This document shows, piece after piece, positions 48,943-60,165 of a DNA stretch of 64,000 nt; within the stretch, counting starts at the first letter, position 1; each line of letters opens with the position of its first letter. The notes under the pieces were generated by a model that worked only from the letters and a program-made list of their open reading frames with translations, did no database searches and was not told where the DNA came from. Origin of the DNA: Drosophila pseudoobscura (lineage: Eukaryota; Arthropoda; Insecta; Diptera; Drosophilidae); NCBI RefSeq assembly GCF_009870125.1, contig NC_046680.1:17069501-17133500 (forward strand). Direction: 5' to 3'. The translations under genes and the position numbers were made by a program.

Positions 48943-49809
48943 GCGCAGGCAGGAGTAGGATCAGCATTTGATATAACATTTTATACGAGCATCCGCAGAC
49001 AGACACGCAGACACTCAGGAGACTCAGGAGCCGGTAGATCAAAGCAAGCTTGATGGCAATTTGCAAAACCTTAAACCGAATAAAAGTCTTTAATCTAGTT
49101 TAGCTAGCACGCATGCTATTCCCATCTTGTCGATGATGGGATCGTGATCCCTCGGCAACCTCTACACTTGAGATGCTGGATACCATGATCAGGACCTGAT
49201 CAAAGCAGCAGACTCGTGCAGCTTATCGATACAACCAACCCCTTTAGTCAAGCCCTAGTTACTTACTATTTATCTTACTGTTTAACTTACTCGTTTTTCG
49301 CTTCGAGGATCGTTAAACTCCCCTGTTTAGATATTTTCTACCACGTAAATACCCTGTAAATACATAAGTATATCAAATGGCATACATTTTGTGATTGTAT
49401 TTTATAGTTACACCCATACCAATAACTATAACTATACACATACACGTACACGTACACACAGATATACAGTATAATTAACTTATTGTAACTACCGTAGGAC
49501 AAAACGAGCCAAAAAATTAAGTTTATAAAATATTGAATTACCAATAATGCAACAGTCGTATTTCTATTTTGGATACAGCACTTTGGCATGCACTCGTAAT
49601 GCGCCAGGCGCAGAACAAAATTAGTTGCAACAATTGCGATGCAACATTCTGTTTCGATCGCTGTTGGCTTGGCACTGCTTTTCGATCACTTATCACTTAT
49701 CATCTTACAGCAAATAAATACATTAACAAGTCCATAAAATTGAGAGCAGAGCATGGATCGGATCCTGCCTTGCGAAAGGATACTGTCGTGGGATCTTTTT
49801 AGCAATCCA
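48943..49809. other. convergent 3' region of the DUF1647 and lifeguard genes
   Basis: AT-rich, without a coding exon. AATAAA occurs at 49080 for the plus-strand gene. A DRE-like TATCGATA lies at 49227-49234. The second copy of this stretch (61911-62656) lacks part of that segment. Confidence 0.5.
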
Positions 49810-51153
49810 CTAGTTGAACTTTTGAAGAATCCGTAGGATATATACGAGAATGCGAACCACATCGACGTACAGTGTGAGAGCGGCAAATACGTATTCCTCC
49901 GGACTGAACTGATATTCGTGATTCCCGCCGACGATCTGTTGTGTATCGTAGATGAGGAAGAAGCAGGCAATAATGGCCATTAAAGACGACAAGACTATAT
50001 TTTCGGTGAGGCTCGGCATGAGCATGTTGCTCAAGCCAAAGATGATGATGCACATCACAAATGTGATTAGGACCCCGCCCATGGCGGTGTAGTCAACTTT
50101 CGTTTGAATGGCATAAACAGACAGGCCGATGACCAGGAACGCGGTTACTCCAACAGCGATAAGCACCAAGTTGGCGTTCATTACGCTGGAAACGCAGCCC
50201 AGCATCAGAGACATTGTCACAGTGAAGATTCCAAGACAAACAAGGTTTGTGGGATGAGCGCGTCGGACACCTTCTATACAGACTATCATGATCACAACTA
50301 TGATATTAAGGACTGCGGCCACTATGAGCACAACGGGATTCTTCTGCACAAACATTTTTGTTGGCTCGTGGTACAGAAAAAGGCCGATAGTTCCACAGGT
50401 GAAAAGCAATTGTACCTGCAAATGTAAGCTAACGTCAATCCCATTATTGATACTTGTTTTTATTGGAAGGTACTTACCAGCAGAATGGAATAAACCTTGC
50501 GAATGAAGCCTTTGCGTATGGTCTGGTCGTCGAAGTGTATGTTCTTAACCTCCTCCCCATAGACTTCCTCATACCCATGGGTAGGTACTCGTACTGTGAT
50601 TTGTTCAGACTCCGAGAGCGGTGCTGCTTTAAACAGCACCGCAGCGTCAAACGCCTGAGATGTTGTTGATGGTTCTCTTCTCTCAGGCGGTGGCAACGGA
50701 ATAGGAGGATAGCGTTCATGATTATTGAGGGGCTCTGCGATTAGCGGTTATCAATACAAATTTATAAATTCAATATGTACATACATACATGCATATGTAT
50801 GCAAAATTCTGAGAACTGCCTTCCAGCTTAAAACCTCTAGAGGGACTGAGACTGTAAAGCACTATGGGCATGGAATTGTCTTGCATGGCCTCCAGCGGGA
50901 CTTTTGTCTGCTCTGATAATGATGATTTTGTGGTCGTCAGAATGCATTGTACGTTTAGTCGCAATGAACTTTGCACAAGGCTTATGTATGTAGCCGAAAC
51001 ACCAACAAATTAGATCTGCAGGAACTCATGATCTTCGTTTGAGGGTGGTAACACGCACGCTCGATGGTGAATTTGCCCTTAAATCTAAATGATTGGAAGT
51101 ACTTTCTGAACAAAATGAGAAGAATTGTTCATTTTGATAAACTTATATTTCAA
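49047..51153 (+). repeat. segmental duplication, copy A
   Basis: From AGCTTGATGGCAATTTGC onward, this matches 61911-64000 with about eight substitutions and two small indels by eye. The homology runs to the end of the window, so the true right end is unknown. It contains a complete lifeguard gene. Confidence 0.95.
49810..50886 (-). CDS. lifeguard/TMBIM-family protein, copy A
   Basis: Exons 50886-50835, 50734-50478 and 50415-49810 give 304 residues in matching phases (1, then 0). The N-terminal ~95 residues are Pro-rich and cytosolic (PPIPLPPPERREP). Seven hydrophobic segments follow, starting at VYSILLVQLLFTCGTIGLFL. Family marks are HEYQFSPEEYVFAALTLYVD and FFLIYDTQQIVGG, the latter with one of the two conserved membrane aspartates. 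Lifeguard proteins sit in the Golgi, ER or plasma membrane, modulate calcium and resist apoptosis. The first exon is short and its donor (GAG|GTTTTA) is weak, so the N-terminus is the least certain part. The gene is nearly identical to copy B at 62657-63733: three residues differ (Val/Leu, Ile/Val and Leu/Met in membrane segments). Confidence 0.88.
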
Positions 51154-51423
51154 ATTGTTGTGGAAAGCATCCGTTATACTTCTGTGAATTCGACCGGAAA
51201 TGATTTTATTGGATTGTAAACGTAAACAAAAAGCATGTGAAGGAGGTGCCAGCTGCCCTTGCAGCTTGCAAATAAATGCCATTTCTTGGAATTGTATATT
51301 CGTTTTGCTGTGTCGGTGAAATTCCTCACTCATTTGCATACATATTTCTGACCGGGGAGGTACAAACTTACCGGTCAAAGTTGTTAGATCTACAACCAGC
51401 TGTCCTTGGTGGATAGTCGACAT
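51085..51423 (-). CDS. 112-codon open frame upstream of lifeguard copy A, unknown
   Basis: The frame starts at ATG 51423 (MSTIHQGQLVVDL) and ends KVLPII. It has no signal peptide, membrane segment or known domain. Composition is balanced and includes motifs such as QLAPPSHAFCLRLQSN, so it could be a small gene or a leader exon of the lifeguard gene. Part of it (to 64000) is repeated in copy B. Support is open frame only. Confidence 0.25.
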   Translation of the reverse strand: MSTIHQGQLVVDLTTLTGKFVPPRSEICMQMSEEFHRHSKTNIQFQEMAFICKLQGQLAPPSHAFCLRLQSNKIISGRIHRSITDAFHNNLKYKFIKMNNSSHFVQKVLPII

Positions 51424-51827
51424 TTTAAACAGTGTGTTTGATTCAAGTTCTTTTAATCATTTTCCTTAAAAACTGTGGTCCTTTGTTCGGCTTTTATGAT
51501 GCGCGAAATCGTAGATAATGTGGGCGAATGTGGGGATAGAATGGGGGACTTTATATTCAAAGATGCCAGATGGGAAGCTTTTTTGTGTAGTGCTGCCAAC
51601 CCGGCTAAGTCAAACAGCATTCAACAGCTGTCTGCAACAACAAAAACACAAAACACATACATACATTCATATTAATGCTACACTAGCCATTCGTTTTGGC
51701 CAACATTGGTAAGTTTACTTGGTCCACAGCAACGGCCAACAGCTTAAGCGGGTTCAGTTCTGTCGTGTCTTGTAGCCGAAAAGTAAAAGTAAACAAACAG
51801 CTCGCGTGCGTGCGTAATTGATACATA

Positions 51828-52130
51828 ATGAATGTGGTTACAAAACTATTCAATATACTGGCTGTTTTCTTGTTGGCCCGAATGCCACTGATGAATGCCA
51901 AACCCTATGATCCAAATGATCCCAAAATAGCAGAATGCTGCCTTCCACCTGAGGGCATGTTCGAGGCTTTCTATCCGCGGGAAGTTGAAGGAATTCCAAA
52001 TAGCGCCTCTCGTCCCGCTCATGGTCATGGTAGTTTCTTTAAACATCGCAATCCTGCGCTGGTGGACACAAAAAATGCAGCAGCCTATGGCTATCGGTTC
52101 GATGGAAAGCGGCGATTCAATTTCGATTAG
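51828..52130 (+). CDS. small secreted protein, 100 residues, function unknown
   Basis: Single exon. The N-terminus is a clear signal peptide: NVVTKLFN, then ILAVFLLARMPLM, with probable cleavage after NAK (~residue 25). The mature part of about 75 residues is rich in Pro, Gly, His and Asp, has two adjacent Cys (AECCLPPEG) and ends YGYRFDGKRRFNFD. There is no transmembrane segment. An AATAAA signal follows at 52156. I do not recognise the family. The compact layout with an upstream leader around 51700-51827 and a downstream signal supports a real gene. Confidence 0.7.
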   Translation: MNVVTKLFNILAVFLLARMPLMNAKPYDPNDPKIAECCLPPEGMFEAFYPREVEGIPNSASRPAHGHGSFFKHRNPALVDTKNAAAYGYRFDGKRRFNFD

Positions 52131-52293
52131 TCATTCATAGCTAAAATGAATAATGAATAAAGAAAAAATGTAAATGGAAAATATGTTGCTTTTTACTATA
52201 ACATAACGGAAAAAAGCAGTGACTGGAAACTTAACAGGGCAACACTGGTACGTGTGAATGGCAAAAGTCAAGAGGAAGAAGAAAAAGAAGAGC

Positions 52294-52747
52294 AGGGTGA
52301 CCGTTCACGGTATTTTTTAACACTTTTCAAAGATATACCTAAGAAAAACTGGTTCCACGCAGGTTTTTTTAATTTTCGCTCTCAAATCGTACTTACGTGA
52401 ATCATTTATTCCAATGGATTGCATTTGTATTCTTTTCGTTTTTTCACTTTCAAACAATACCCATTTGGCGCGCACCACTCGCATCCAGTCGATAGTAGCG
52501 CTGGTCGATCTGCTGTCTTCGAAACGGTTATTGGTTCTTTTAGCTCTCAATCTTCATCAATGCGATAAAACTATGTGGGTAGAGCTAAGGGTTTTAGTTG
52601 GTCAGCATTATTCAACGGAATATCAAAATCAAGGAATGTGAATAATAGAATTTAAATTCGTCAGAATATTTACGATGAGATCGTAAATTTTGGTATAAAT
52701 CTGAGGGTCGGACGGTATATTTTCTCAATAAATCCGCGGTCACACTG
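52294..52747 (+). repeat. Motif-1 repeat copy 4
   Basis: Begins GGGTGACCGTTCACGGTATTTTTT and ends CGCGGTCACACTG (full Motif 1 at 52737-52747). Inner blocks shared with other copies include ATGTGGGTAGAGCTAAGG, TATTCAACGGAATATCAAAATCAAGGAATGTG and GTCGGACGGTATATTTT. A 100-150-base segment (52350-52560) is not shared and looks like an insertion or divergence. Confidence 0.7.
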
Positions 52748-53496
52748 ATTTTGTTGCCACCTTGGCCATCTCACACACCTTGCAGTTTCATAATATTTTT
52801 CTAGTATTTTCCAGTATATTTTAAGACGCACCCTCTTGTCCAATGCATCAATGTAGAAATCGTATAGAAATGCCATTTAGAGCCATGTTCCAGGCCACAT
52901 CGAATACTAGTTCGTAGTCAGCATCAAATTTGCCATCAAAATCTTAATTATTTAAAAGATGTCGCTTGCATGGGGCTTAAAAAAAAAACGGCCAAACACT
53001 TACACATTTCCCCTTAAGGTGTCGCTTTTCGTAGTTACATGAAAATGTAGTTAATATGTAGCAAATGAGTAGTTAGCATTTAATTACTACGTAAGGAAAT
53101 TAATTTATTGAACATTTTTGTTGACTGTTTTTGTTTAAACCTTATTTTATGATCAGTCCAATAAGAATGAAAACTTAAATTCAACCAGTCTTGTGCGAAA
53201 TTGATTTAGTAATCGGATAAAATTAAGAGTCTGAAGCTGAGAGCCTTAGCTAGCTAGTAATATTCAACCGAACATCAAAAACTAGGAATATGATGCAACT
53301 TGAATACAAATAATTCGTCAGTACATTTACGGTATATTTTGAACTTTGTGACGTATTTTGGTCAGAAGAAGAGTCAAAATTCATTCCTTCGCACATTTTT
53401 GATTCCGAAATAAAATAGAATATGTTTTTGAATCAAATTCAATTTTAAGTTATAAAAATTTGAAGATATCGGTTACAACACCAAACCTGCAGCAAA
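52748..53496 (+). other. upstream region of the MPP alpha gene
   Basis: No coding exon. Contains another degenerate repeat copy (53100-53370). The MPP alpha leader probably starts within the last 100-150 bases, though Motif 1 at 52737 points this way. Confidence 0.4.
53100..53370 (+). repeat. Motif-1 repeat copy 5 (degenerate, without terminal Motif 1)
   Basis: Shares TTGTTGACTGTTTTTGTTTAAACC, GCTGAGAGCCTTAGCTAGCTAG, TAATATTCAACCGAACATCAAAAAC, TAGGAATATG and TTCGTCAGTACATTTACGG with the other copies. The Motif 1 end is lost. Confidence 0.65.
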
Positions 53497-55497
53497 ATGA
53501 ACGCGCGAGGCATCGGCATGCTGAAAACGCTCAAGCACTCCTGGCGCACGTAAGAATCGTGTAGTTTTGGGTGGAGTGGTGGTTGGGGTTTGGGGGGCTG
53601 GTGTGCATGTCAGACCCGGCGAATATAATCATGATCTTTTGACGCTTATTTCGCAGATTTCCACGTCGTTTCGCCACCAAAGTTACGAAAGTTGGCAGCG
53701 ATGAAATTGGCAGTGGCACTGGCATAGGGAGAATCACTGGCGGCCTGCGAGACAAAGATGGCCACAACAAGGTTAATACGCCGTCGAAGCAAATCGTAAC
53801 GCACCTTCCGCCATTAACAGAACCACTGCCAAACATGCCGGAGGCTGTATACGCAGAGCCAATGGCTGAGAGTGCCGCCACAAAGGTAACGACCCTTTCC
53901 AATGGACTGCGCATTGCCTCGGAGCCGCGCTACGGACAATTCTGTACTGTCGGACTGGTTATAAACTCGGGCCCACGCTATGAGGTGGCCTATCCCGGAG
54001 GTGTGTCGCATTTTCTGGAAAAGCTAGCCTTCAATGTAAGTTTGCTTTGAAATATGTTGGACAATCCTTAATTTTCGTTATATTCCAAAGTCCACAGTTA
54101 ACTTTCCCAACAGAGATGCCATACTGAAAGAGCTGGAGAAGAACGGTGGCATCTGCGACTGTCAGACCTCGCGCGATACCCTCATCTATGCTGCCAGCAT
54201 TGACAGCAGGGCCATTGACTCGGTTACGCGTCTCTTGGCGGATGTCACTCTACGACCCACGATAAGCGAGCAGGAAGTGAATCTAGCAGCGCGTGCCGTC
54301 AACTTCGAGCTGGAGACGCTGGGCATGCGCCCCGAGCAGGAACCGATACTGATGGACATGATACACGCAGCTGCGTACAGGGACAATACTCTAGGCCTGC
54401 CAAAGCTCTGCCCTCCAGAGACTCTGGAAAGCATAGATCGGGCTGTGCTAATGAACTACCTGAAGCATCATCACTCTCCCAGCCGCATGGTTTTCGCAGG
54501 CGTTGGTGTAAGTTGTTTTTCTTATTACTTTTCCACTTCAAGTAACGCTCGTTATTGCAGGTGGATCACGACGAACTGGTGGAGCACGTGAGGAAGTACT
54601 TTGTAGAAGAGGAAGCCATCTGGGAGAGCGAGCCAGAAAGCAACGTAGGACCTAATGAGGTAGACACATCTATCGCCCAGTACACTGGCGGTATTGTGAA
54701 GGTGAGCGTTGTATATTATTGCAACTTGCCGTTATCTATCTATAACAAAGCTATTTATATTATTACTAGGAGCAATGCGAAATTCCCATTTATGCGGCTG
54801 CGGGTCTGCCAGAACTGGCGCATGTCGTCCTTGGCTTTGAAGGATGCGCTCACCAGGATCCAGACTTTGTGCCCCTCTGCGTGCTCAACATAATGATGGG
54901 TGGCGGGGGCTCCTTCTCTTCCGGCGGTCCTGGCAAGGGCATGTACTCGCGCCTCTACACAAAAGTCCTAAATCGCTACCATTGGATGTACAGTGCCACG
55001 GCATACAATCATGCCTATACCGACAGCGGCTTGTTCTGCATACACGGCAGTGCGCCGCCGCAGCACTTGAACGACATGGTCGAGGTGATAATACGCGAAC
55101 TGTTGAGCATGGCAGCCGAACCGGGTCGCGAGGAGTTGATGCGCTCGAAAATACAGCTGCAATCGATGCTACTGATGAACCTGGAATCGCGACCAGTAGT
55201 GTTCGAGGATGTCGGGCGTCAGGTGCTCGTGTCTGGGCATCGTAAGCGGCCAGAGCATTTCATTAAGGAGATAGGTAAGTAGAGTGCAAGATTAAACTGT
55301 TTTCGTAAATACTCCCTTTTACAGAGAAAGTGTCCGCCGCTGATATACAACGTGTGGCCACACGACTGCTCAGCTCCCCACCATCACTGGCCGCACGTGG
55401 AGACATTTCCGGCCTGCCCGAAATGAGCCATGTAACCTCCGCGCTTGGTGGTGCTGGACGCACCGGTCTGGGGCGACGATTGTCCCTCTTCAAATAG
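53497..55497 (+). CDS. mitochondrial processing peptidase alpha subunit
   Basis: Exons 53497-53549, 53657-54035, 54091-54507, 54561-54701, 54770-55274 and 55325-55497 give 555 residues in matching phases. The N-terminus ([18 protein letters not shown] and following FPRRFATK) is a typical matrix-targeting peptide. The M16-type core starts near [14 protein letters not shown]. Two marks identify the alpha, non-catalytic subunit: [13 protein letters not shown] in place of the zinc-binding HxxEH, and the glycine-rich substrate loop [22 protein letters not shown]-like segment (~residue 370). With the beta subunit it removes presequences from imported proteins in the mitochondrial matrix. In D. melanogaster the equivalent gene also lies beside drosha (CG8728, from memory). 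It converges on drosha, about 215 bases apart. Confidence 0.95.
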
Positions 55498-55713
55498 CAC
55501 TGGACGTGAAACTTCCATGAAATGAGAAAGCATTTCACATTGTTGGGCTCATAATTCGTAGAGCATTCATGTTTTGTTTCAATTGGCTAAAATATTTACA
55601 AAAACTAATTTTGTTTCGAATTAATTTATTTTGGCAGAGCTACGTTTTATTTAAAGTACATTTTGGAAATGCAAGCGACTTTGAAAGAAGTTAAGTACAC
55701 ATCTAGTCGACTT

Positions 55714-58700
55714 CTAAGATAATGGCGATGAGGACGATGGCGAGGATGGCATGCGGCGACGGCGCTTGGGAGTTATTTTGGAGTCGTCGCTGTCGCTGTC
55801 GCTGTCACTGCTGCTGTCGGTGTCGACTCCAGTCCGTGGCAAGCGATGGGCTGCTGGAGATAAACGATTACCAACTGTTGCATCATCCAAAATTGCTTCG
55901 AGTACTTACCAGTCGGACTCTTGGCTGTGCCATTGTCAAGTTCATCATCCTCCGGTAACTCGTCGCTGGAGATGTTTTCATGCATGCGATACTGCTTGGG
56001 CAAGTGGGATTCATCCTGCAGGACCGCCGTATATTTGGGCTTCTTGGCCTTGTCCTCGTCCTGCTGTTTGTCGGCATCGTTGTCCACCTCGCTGCCCGTC
56101 TGCTTCTTAATGCTTTTGGCAATCACCCGTTTCTGGTGATCCAACTGCGGGAAAAGGTCCCGCGAGTTCTCCAAGGCCTGCTTTGCTGCGTTCATCTCGG
56201 CCTGCTGAATGGAGGCACCACTAGAGGTGGCTAAGCGCTTTGATCGGAAGTAGACAGCCACCTTGTAGACACGCGTGTTGGTCGGACCACTGGCCTCGAC
56301 CACCTTGTAGTAGGGTATGTCCGGCTCCCCGCCGTCCATAGTGCGGAGTGTGAGGCAACATTGCTGCAGCTTGGACTTTGGGTCGTTCCAGTCCTGGTTC
56401 ATGATAAACAACTGGAGACGTGGAAACAGGCAGACATGGCAGAACTGCTCGCAGAACAGCAGACCCTTGTCGACATATAGCGAACCCAGAAATGCCTCCA
56501 GCAGATCAGCGCGGTCTTTGGTCTTTAGGTCTGCCTTGGGATTAGCGTAGACGGCATACTTGGTCATGCCCAGGTCATCGCACACTACGGCCTGAGTGCG
56601 ATTATTGACCAGCGAAGAGCGTAGAAGCGACAAATGGCCCTCGTGATGCTCGGGGAAGTGACGATACAGGTATTCCGAGCTTATCAACTGGAGGACAGTG
56701 TCGCCCAGGAACTCTAACCGCTGATTGGAGCCCAGCGTGAGGTGGGTGAAACCGATAGAGCGGTCGGTGAAGGCGCGGGCCAAAAGGCGGATGTGCTTGA
56801 ACTTAAGTCCAATCGAGTCTTCGAACTTAGTTAGATCCTTCAGGACGCGATAAGAATCAATGCAACGACGATCTCCCAAAGGCTCCTGTTCCTGCAGCGG
56901 ATGCTCCGGCAGGTTCTTCCAAATGTTCAAAAGTTTGCCCTCCTTCCTGAACAATGCCTCCGTAAAGACTTCGTCGGCCACTTTGATACCGCCGTCCAGC
57001 AAAAGCGCTCCCATCAGGGCCTCAAAGCAATTGGCCATCGCATGCCGCAGTTCCAGTTCGTGGCACAAATCGGAACCATGGGCATACAGCATAAACTCCT
57101 CTAGCTGCAATTTCTTCGCCAAGAGAGCCAAATGCTGATTTTGCACAATGGCAGCTCGGTAGGTGGCCAGGCCGCCCTCCTCAAGCTCTGGGAACATGAA
57201 GAACAAATGAATCGAACTGAGGAATTCGACGACAGCGTCGCCCAGGAACTCCAGGCGTTCGTTGTGGGTGATATTCGAAACGGTCTCCTGATCCTTGCCA
57301 AAGCGGGACATAATGCTGACCAGCGTGTTGATGCCCCGCTTCCTTGTGTTCATGTAGTGGATCTTGCGGTCCCCGTACTCCGGCTGCCGTATACCACAGT
57401 TGGTGAGCGAGTTGCGAGCATGGTCCGGATTGGTGCCGTAGTTCTCCTTGTACGAGGGATGCGTCAGCGCCAGCTGCAGAAGATAGCGATTCTTGAATTG
57501 GTAGCCAATGCTCTCCTCGAGCAGGTCCAGCGACTTGTGGAAGCGCAAATGGCACGTCAGCACGGGTATCAGCATGGCATGCTGCACAATGTCGCACATG
57601 ATGCCGGTTCGAAAGAAACCCTCCGAGCTGATGGCCACCGTGATGTTGCGCTTCATCCGTCCCTGAGTGCGCATCTCCTGAAGCCGCTGCTCCTTATCCT
57701 CTAGCTTGCGTTTGTCCTTGAACGAGGGCTTCGACATGTTTGCCATTAAATGCCGGAACTTGACGTAATCACGCCAGGCCTTCTGGTACTCCGGATTGCC
57801 CGCATAGCTCAACTGGGGAGGACGTATGCCAAAGTGCACAATGGCCGGATGCGAGATCCCCGACTCCTGGTGCACGCACTCGGGCAAGTCCGAGTTGTTC
57901 CTGTCCAACTGGTCCACACGCAACGAGCATGGCTTGTGGCCCGGCTTGGTCACCAGCATACCCTTTATAAAGTCCACATAGTTTTGCCATTCGCTCTGAC
58001 TGATCTGGTTCAAGTGAAGCAACTGCTGCCGCTCCACCAGTTCGGCCGAGTTGTCCAGCAGATACTTGAGTACCTCACACATCGCCAGCACCTCTTTGCC
58101 ATTGTCGGGCAGGTCACGCACGAACCGGGGGAGAAAATGAAACGCTGGGCAGGATTCAACACCATCAGCTCCAGTATTGGGCTCCAGGTTAAAGTCAACC
58201 AGCTCCAGCAGCTCGTGAAACAGGTATTTGACTGAGATGCAAAGGGGAGAGAATAATCAATGAAGAACTAAAAATGATGGCTCATGCATGCTTACAAAAA
58301 AGGTCCAGCTCGTGAATGGTGAAGTTGTCGGGCATCTTCTCCTCGTCGTATTCAATTGTGTACTCTATATTGAAGCGAATCACCTTGCAGACCGGCAGAT
58401 CGGTGAGGCGCACGTGGGACAGCAGCGAGAATCCCTCGAAGAGAAACTCGTGCTCATCGTGTTTGATAATAGTTGGCGTCTTGGTCAGAAAGTTGGTGGG
58501 CGGCGATATGGTGATGCGATAATGAAACAGACTGTTGGCGTTGTTTGTGGCCTTGTCGCACAGCTTGTAGCCGGTCTCTCCGGGATAGATGCCATGCCGG
58601 ATACCGCTGCGACGCGACTTTGCAGAGCAGCGACATAGGGGACCGTCATTCATCTCGCCCGCATCGTTGTGCCAGAGATCGGCATGAACACGCTGCGGAT

Positions 58701-59715
58701 GCTGCACCTTGCGCGACAACTCCTCCATGCAGCAGTCCTGCTCCACCTTGAAGCCGTCTTCGTCCGAGTCGTCATCGGACGACGAGGAGCAGGCCTCCGA
58801 CTTGTGTTTGTGCTTGCAGACGCGACGTCGCGCCTTCCTCGGAGGCGGCGCATAGACAGGAAATGTCTTGCGCACTCGATCTGCTCGCTTAAGTAGTTCG
58901 TCCTCAAAGAGATCGCACAATTTCTGCAAACGCTTTTTGCTCCTGACCTCATTTTCGTTATTGGTGCGTTCGTAATATGGCTCGGCTGGCGAGGATCGTA
59001 CCCAAGACTCGACTGTGGCTGCCGTATCGTTGAGGGCATTCATTTTCTCAATGTAATCCTCTGGCTTCTCGCAATAGTTGGAGCACCATTGGCGGAGAAG
59101 GCGATCTCGCTCCGTTTCCACTTTTGGTTTTGTCTTGGATTGCGGCGCTTTCCCATCTGCGGGCTCGTATCTTTCTCGATAGCTCCGAGGACCATACTCC
59201 TCGGCTGGGGGACCTCTTGGAGGGTAATAATGCTGCGATGGGCGCGGTTCCCTCTGGGGGTAGTACGCATGTCGTGGATCATATCGCTTGGAGTAACTGT
59301 ACTCCCCCGAGTGGTTTCCGTAGACTGGATTCACATTGTACGACTGGGGTCTTGGGTTAGTCGGGCGAGAGTTCGGCGTGTACGAGTACCGATCTTGGTA
59401 TTTGTAGCCTTCGTATGCATACGCGCCTTGGTCGTATTGGGCGTACGGTGGTCCTTGGTACTGATAACCCTCATACCCGTACGCTCCTTGATGGTAGGGA
59501 TCGAAAGTTGGCGCTGCTGAAGCGTTAAAAGAGGCGGCGTCTGGATACCTGTAATAAGGTGTAGAGCCCTGAGCGTAGTCGTTCACCGGGGGCGTAGCGT
59601 TTTGGCTGTAGTTGTAGGAGGATGAGCTGGGATCCTTCACACCAGGTGGCGGAGGGTCTTCAGCGGGCGGCAGTAGAACAGGCACCTGCTGCGCTGGAGT
59701 CGGAGGCTGATACAT
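55714..59715 (-). CDS. drosha: Drosha, class II RNase III of the Microprocessor
   Basis: Exons 59715-58296, 58231-55910 and 55853-55714 give 1293 residues in matching phases; the D. melanogaster protein is close to 1330. Residues 1-~200 are Pro/Tyr-rich with YGYEGYQYQG-type repeats. An Arg/Lys-rich stretch with a run of Ser and Asp (~300-320) and the central domain follow (FRLPRFVRDLP-like part ~500, PAIVHFGIRPPQLSYAG ~600). RNase III domain a carries ERLEFLGDAVVEF (~798) and NCFEALMGALLLDG; domain b carries QRLEFLGDTVLQL (~977) and DLLEAFLGSLYVD; both catalytic sets are intact. The dsRNA-binding domain is ~1090-1162. Drosha with Pasha/DGCR8 cuts primary microRNAs in the nucleus. The last exon adds a Ser/Asp-rich tail and KRRRR. 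It is head to head with rnh1. Confidence 0.97.
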
Positions 59716-60165
59716 TGTTTCTAATCCAAAATCGACGAAAACTTATTTTTAATCCACTCTCTGTTCAATGCTTGGTCGCAGCTGGCAACCCTGGCTGTTT
59801 GTTTACGTTGTGTTGGCCGATCTGGCAGGGCCAGGAGAGTGACCGTTTACGGTATTTTTAATGCTTTTCAGTATATTTTGTCAATTTCATCAATCTATTA
59901 AATTTCATTTTCAACGGTATATAGAAATCCAATAAAATTATGTGGGCAGGGCTGAGAGATCTATCTAGCTAGTAATATTCAACGGAAGATCAAAAACGAG
60001 GAATATGTAAAAAATAGAACTTGAATTCGTCAGTATATTTACGGTATTTTTTTTTAAATGAGATGGTATGTTTCGGTATATGGTATATTTCTGAGGGTTG
60101 GTCACACTCTAGGTAACTACAAAACCCGGGAGGTAAATAAAAAATATTTATTTATTACACTTATC
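59716..60165. promoter_or_regulatory. bidirectional promoter of drosha (-) and rnh1 (+)
   Basis: Only 450 bases separate the two start codons. A Motif-1 repeat fills 59838-60108. TGGTCACACTC at 60099-60109 (Motif 1 with a changed last base) faces rnh1, 57 bases before its first ATG. At the other end, minus-strand CGGTCACTCTC (~59835-59845) is a weaker Motif 1 facing drosha. No TATA box is placed sensibly for either gene. Confidence 0.65.
59838..60108 (+). repeat. Motif-1 repeat copy 6 (best-preserved full copy)
   Basis: 271 bases, with imperfect inverted ends: AGTGACCGT on the left and GGTCACACT on the right. Inside are TTTCAACGGTATATAGAAATC, GTGGGCAGGGCTGAGAGATC, TAGCTAGTAATATTCAACGG, AAAAACGAGGAATATG, GAACTTGAATTCGTCAG and CGGTATAT units. 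It has no coding capacity. Confidence 0.8.

Noticed and set aside
57132-58235. plus-strand frames of 190 and 161 codons
   Set aside because: Antisense of the drosha RNase III and central-domain exon.
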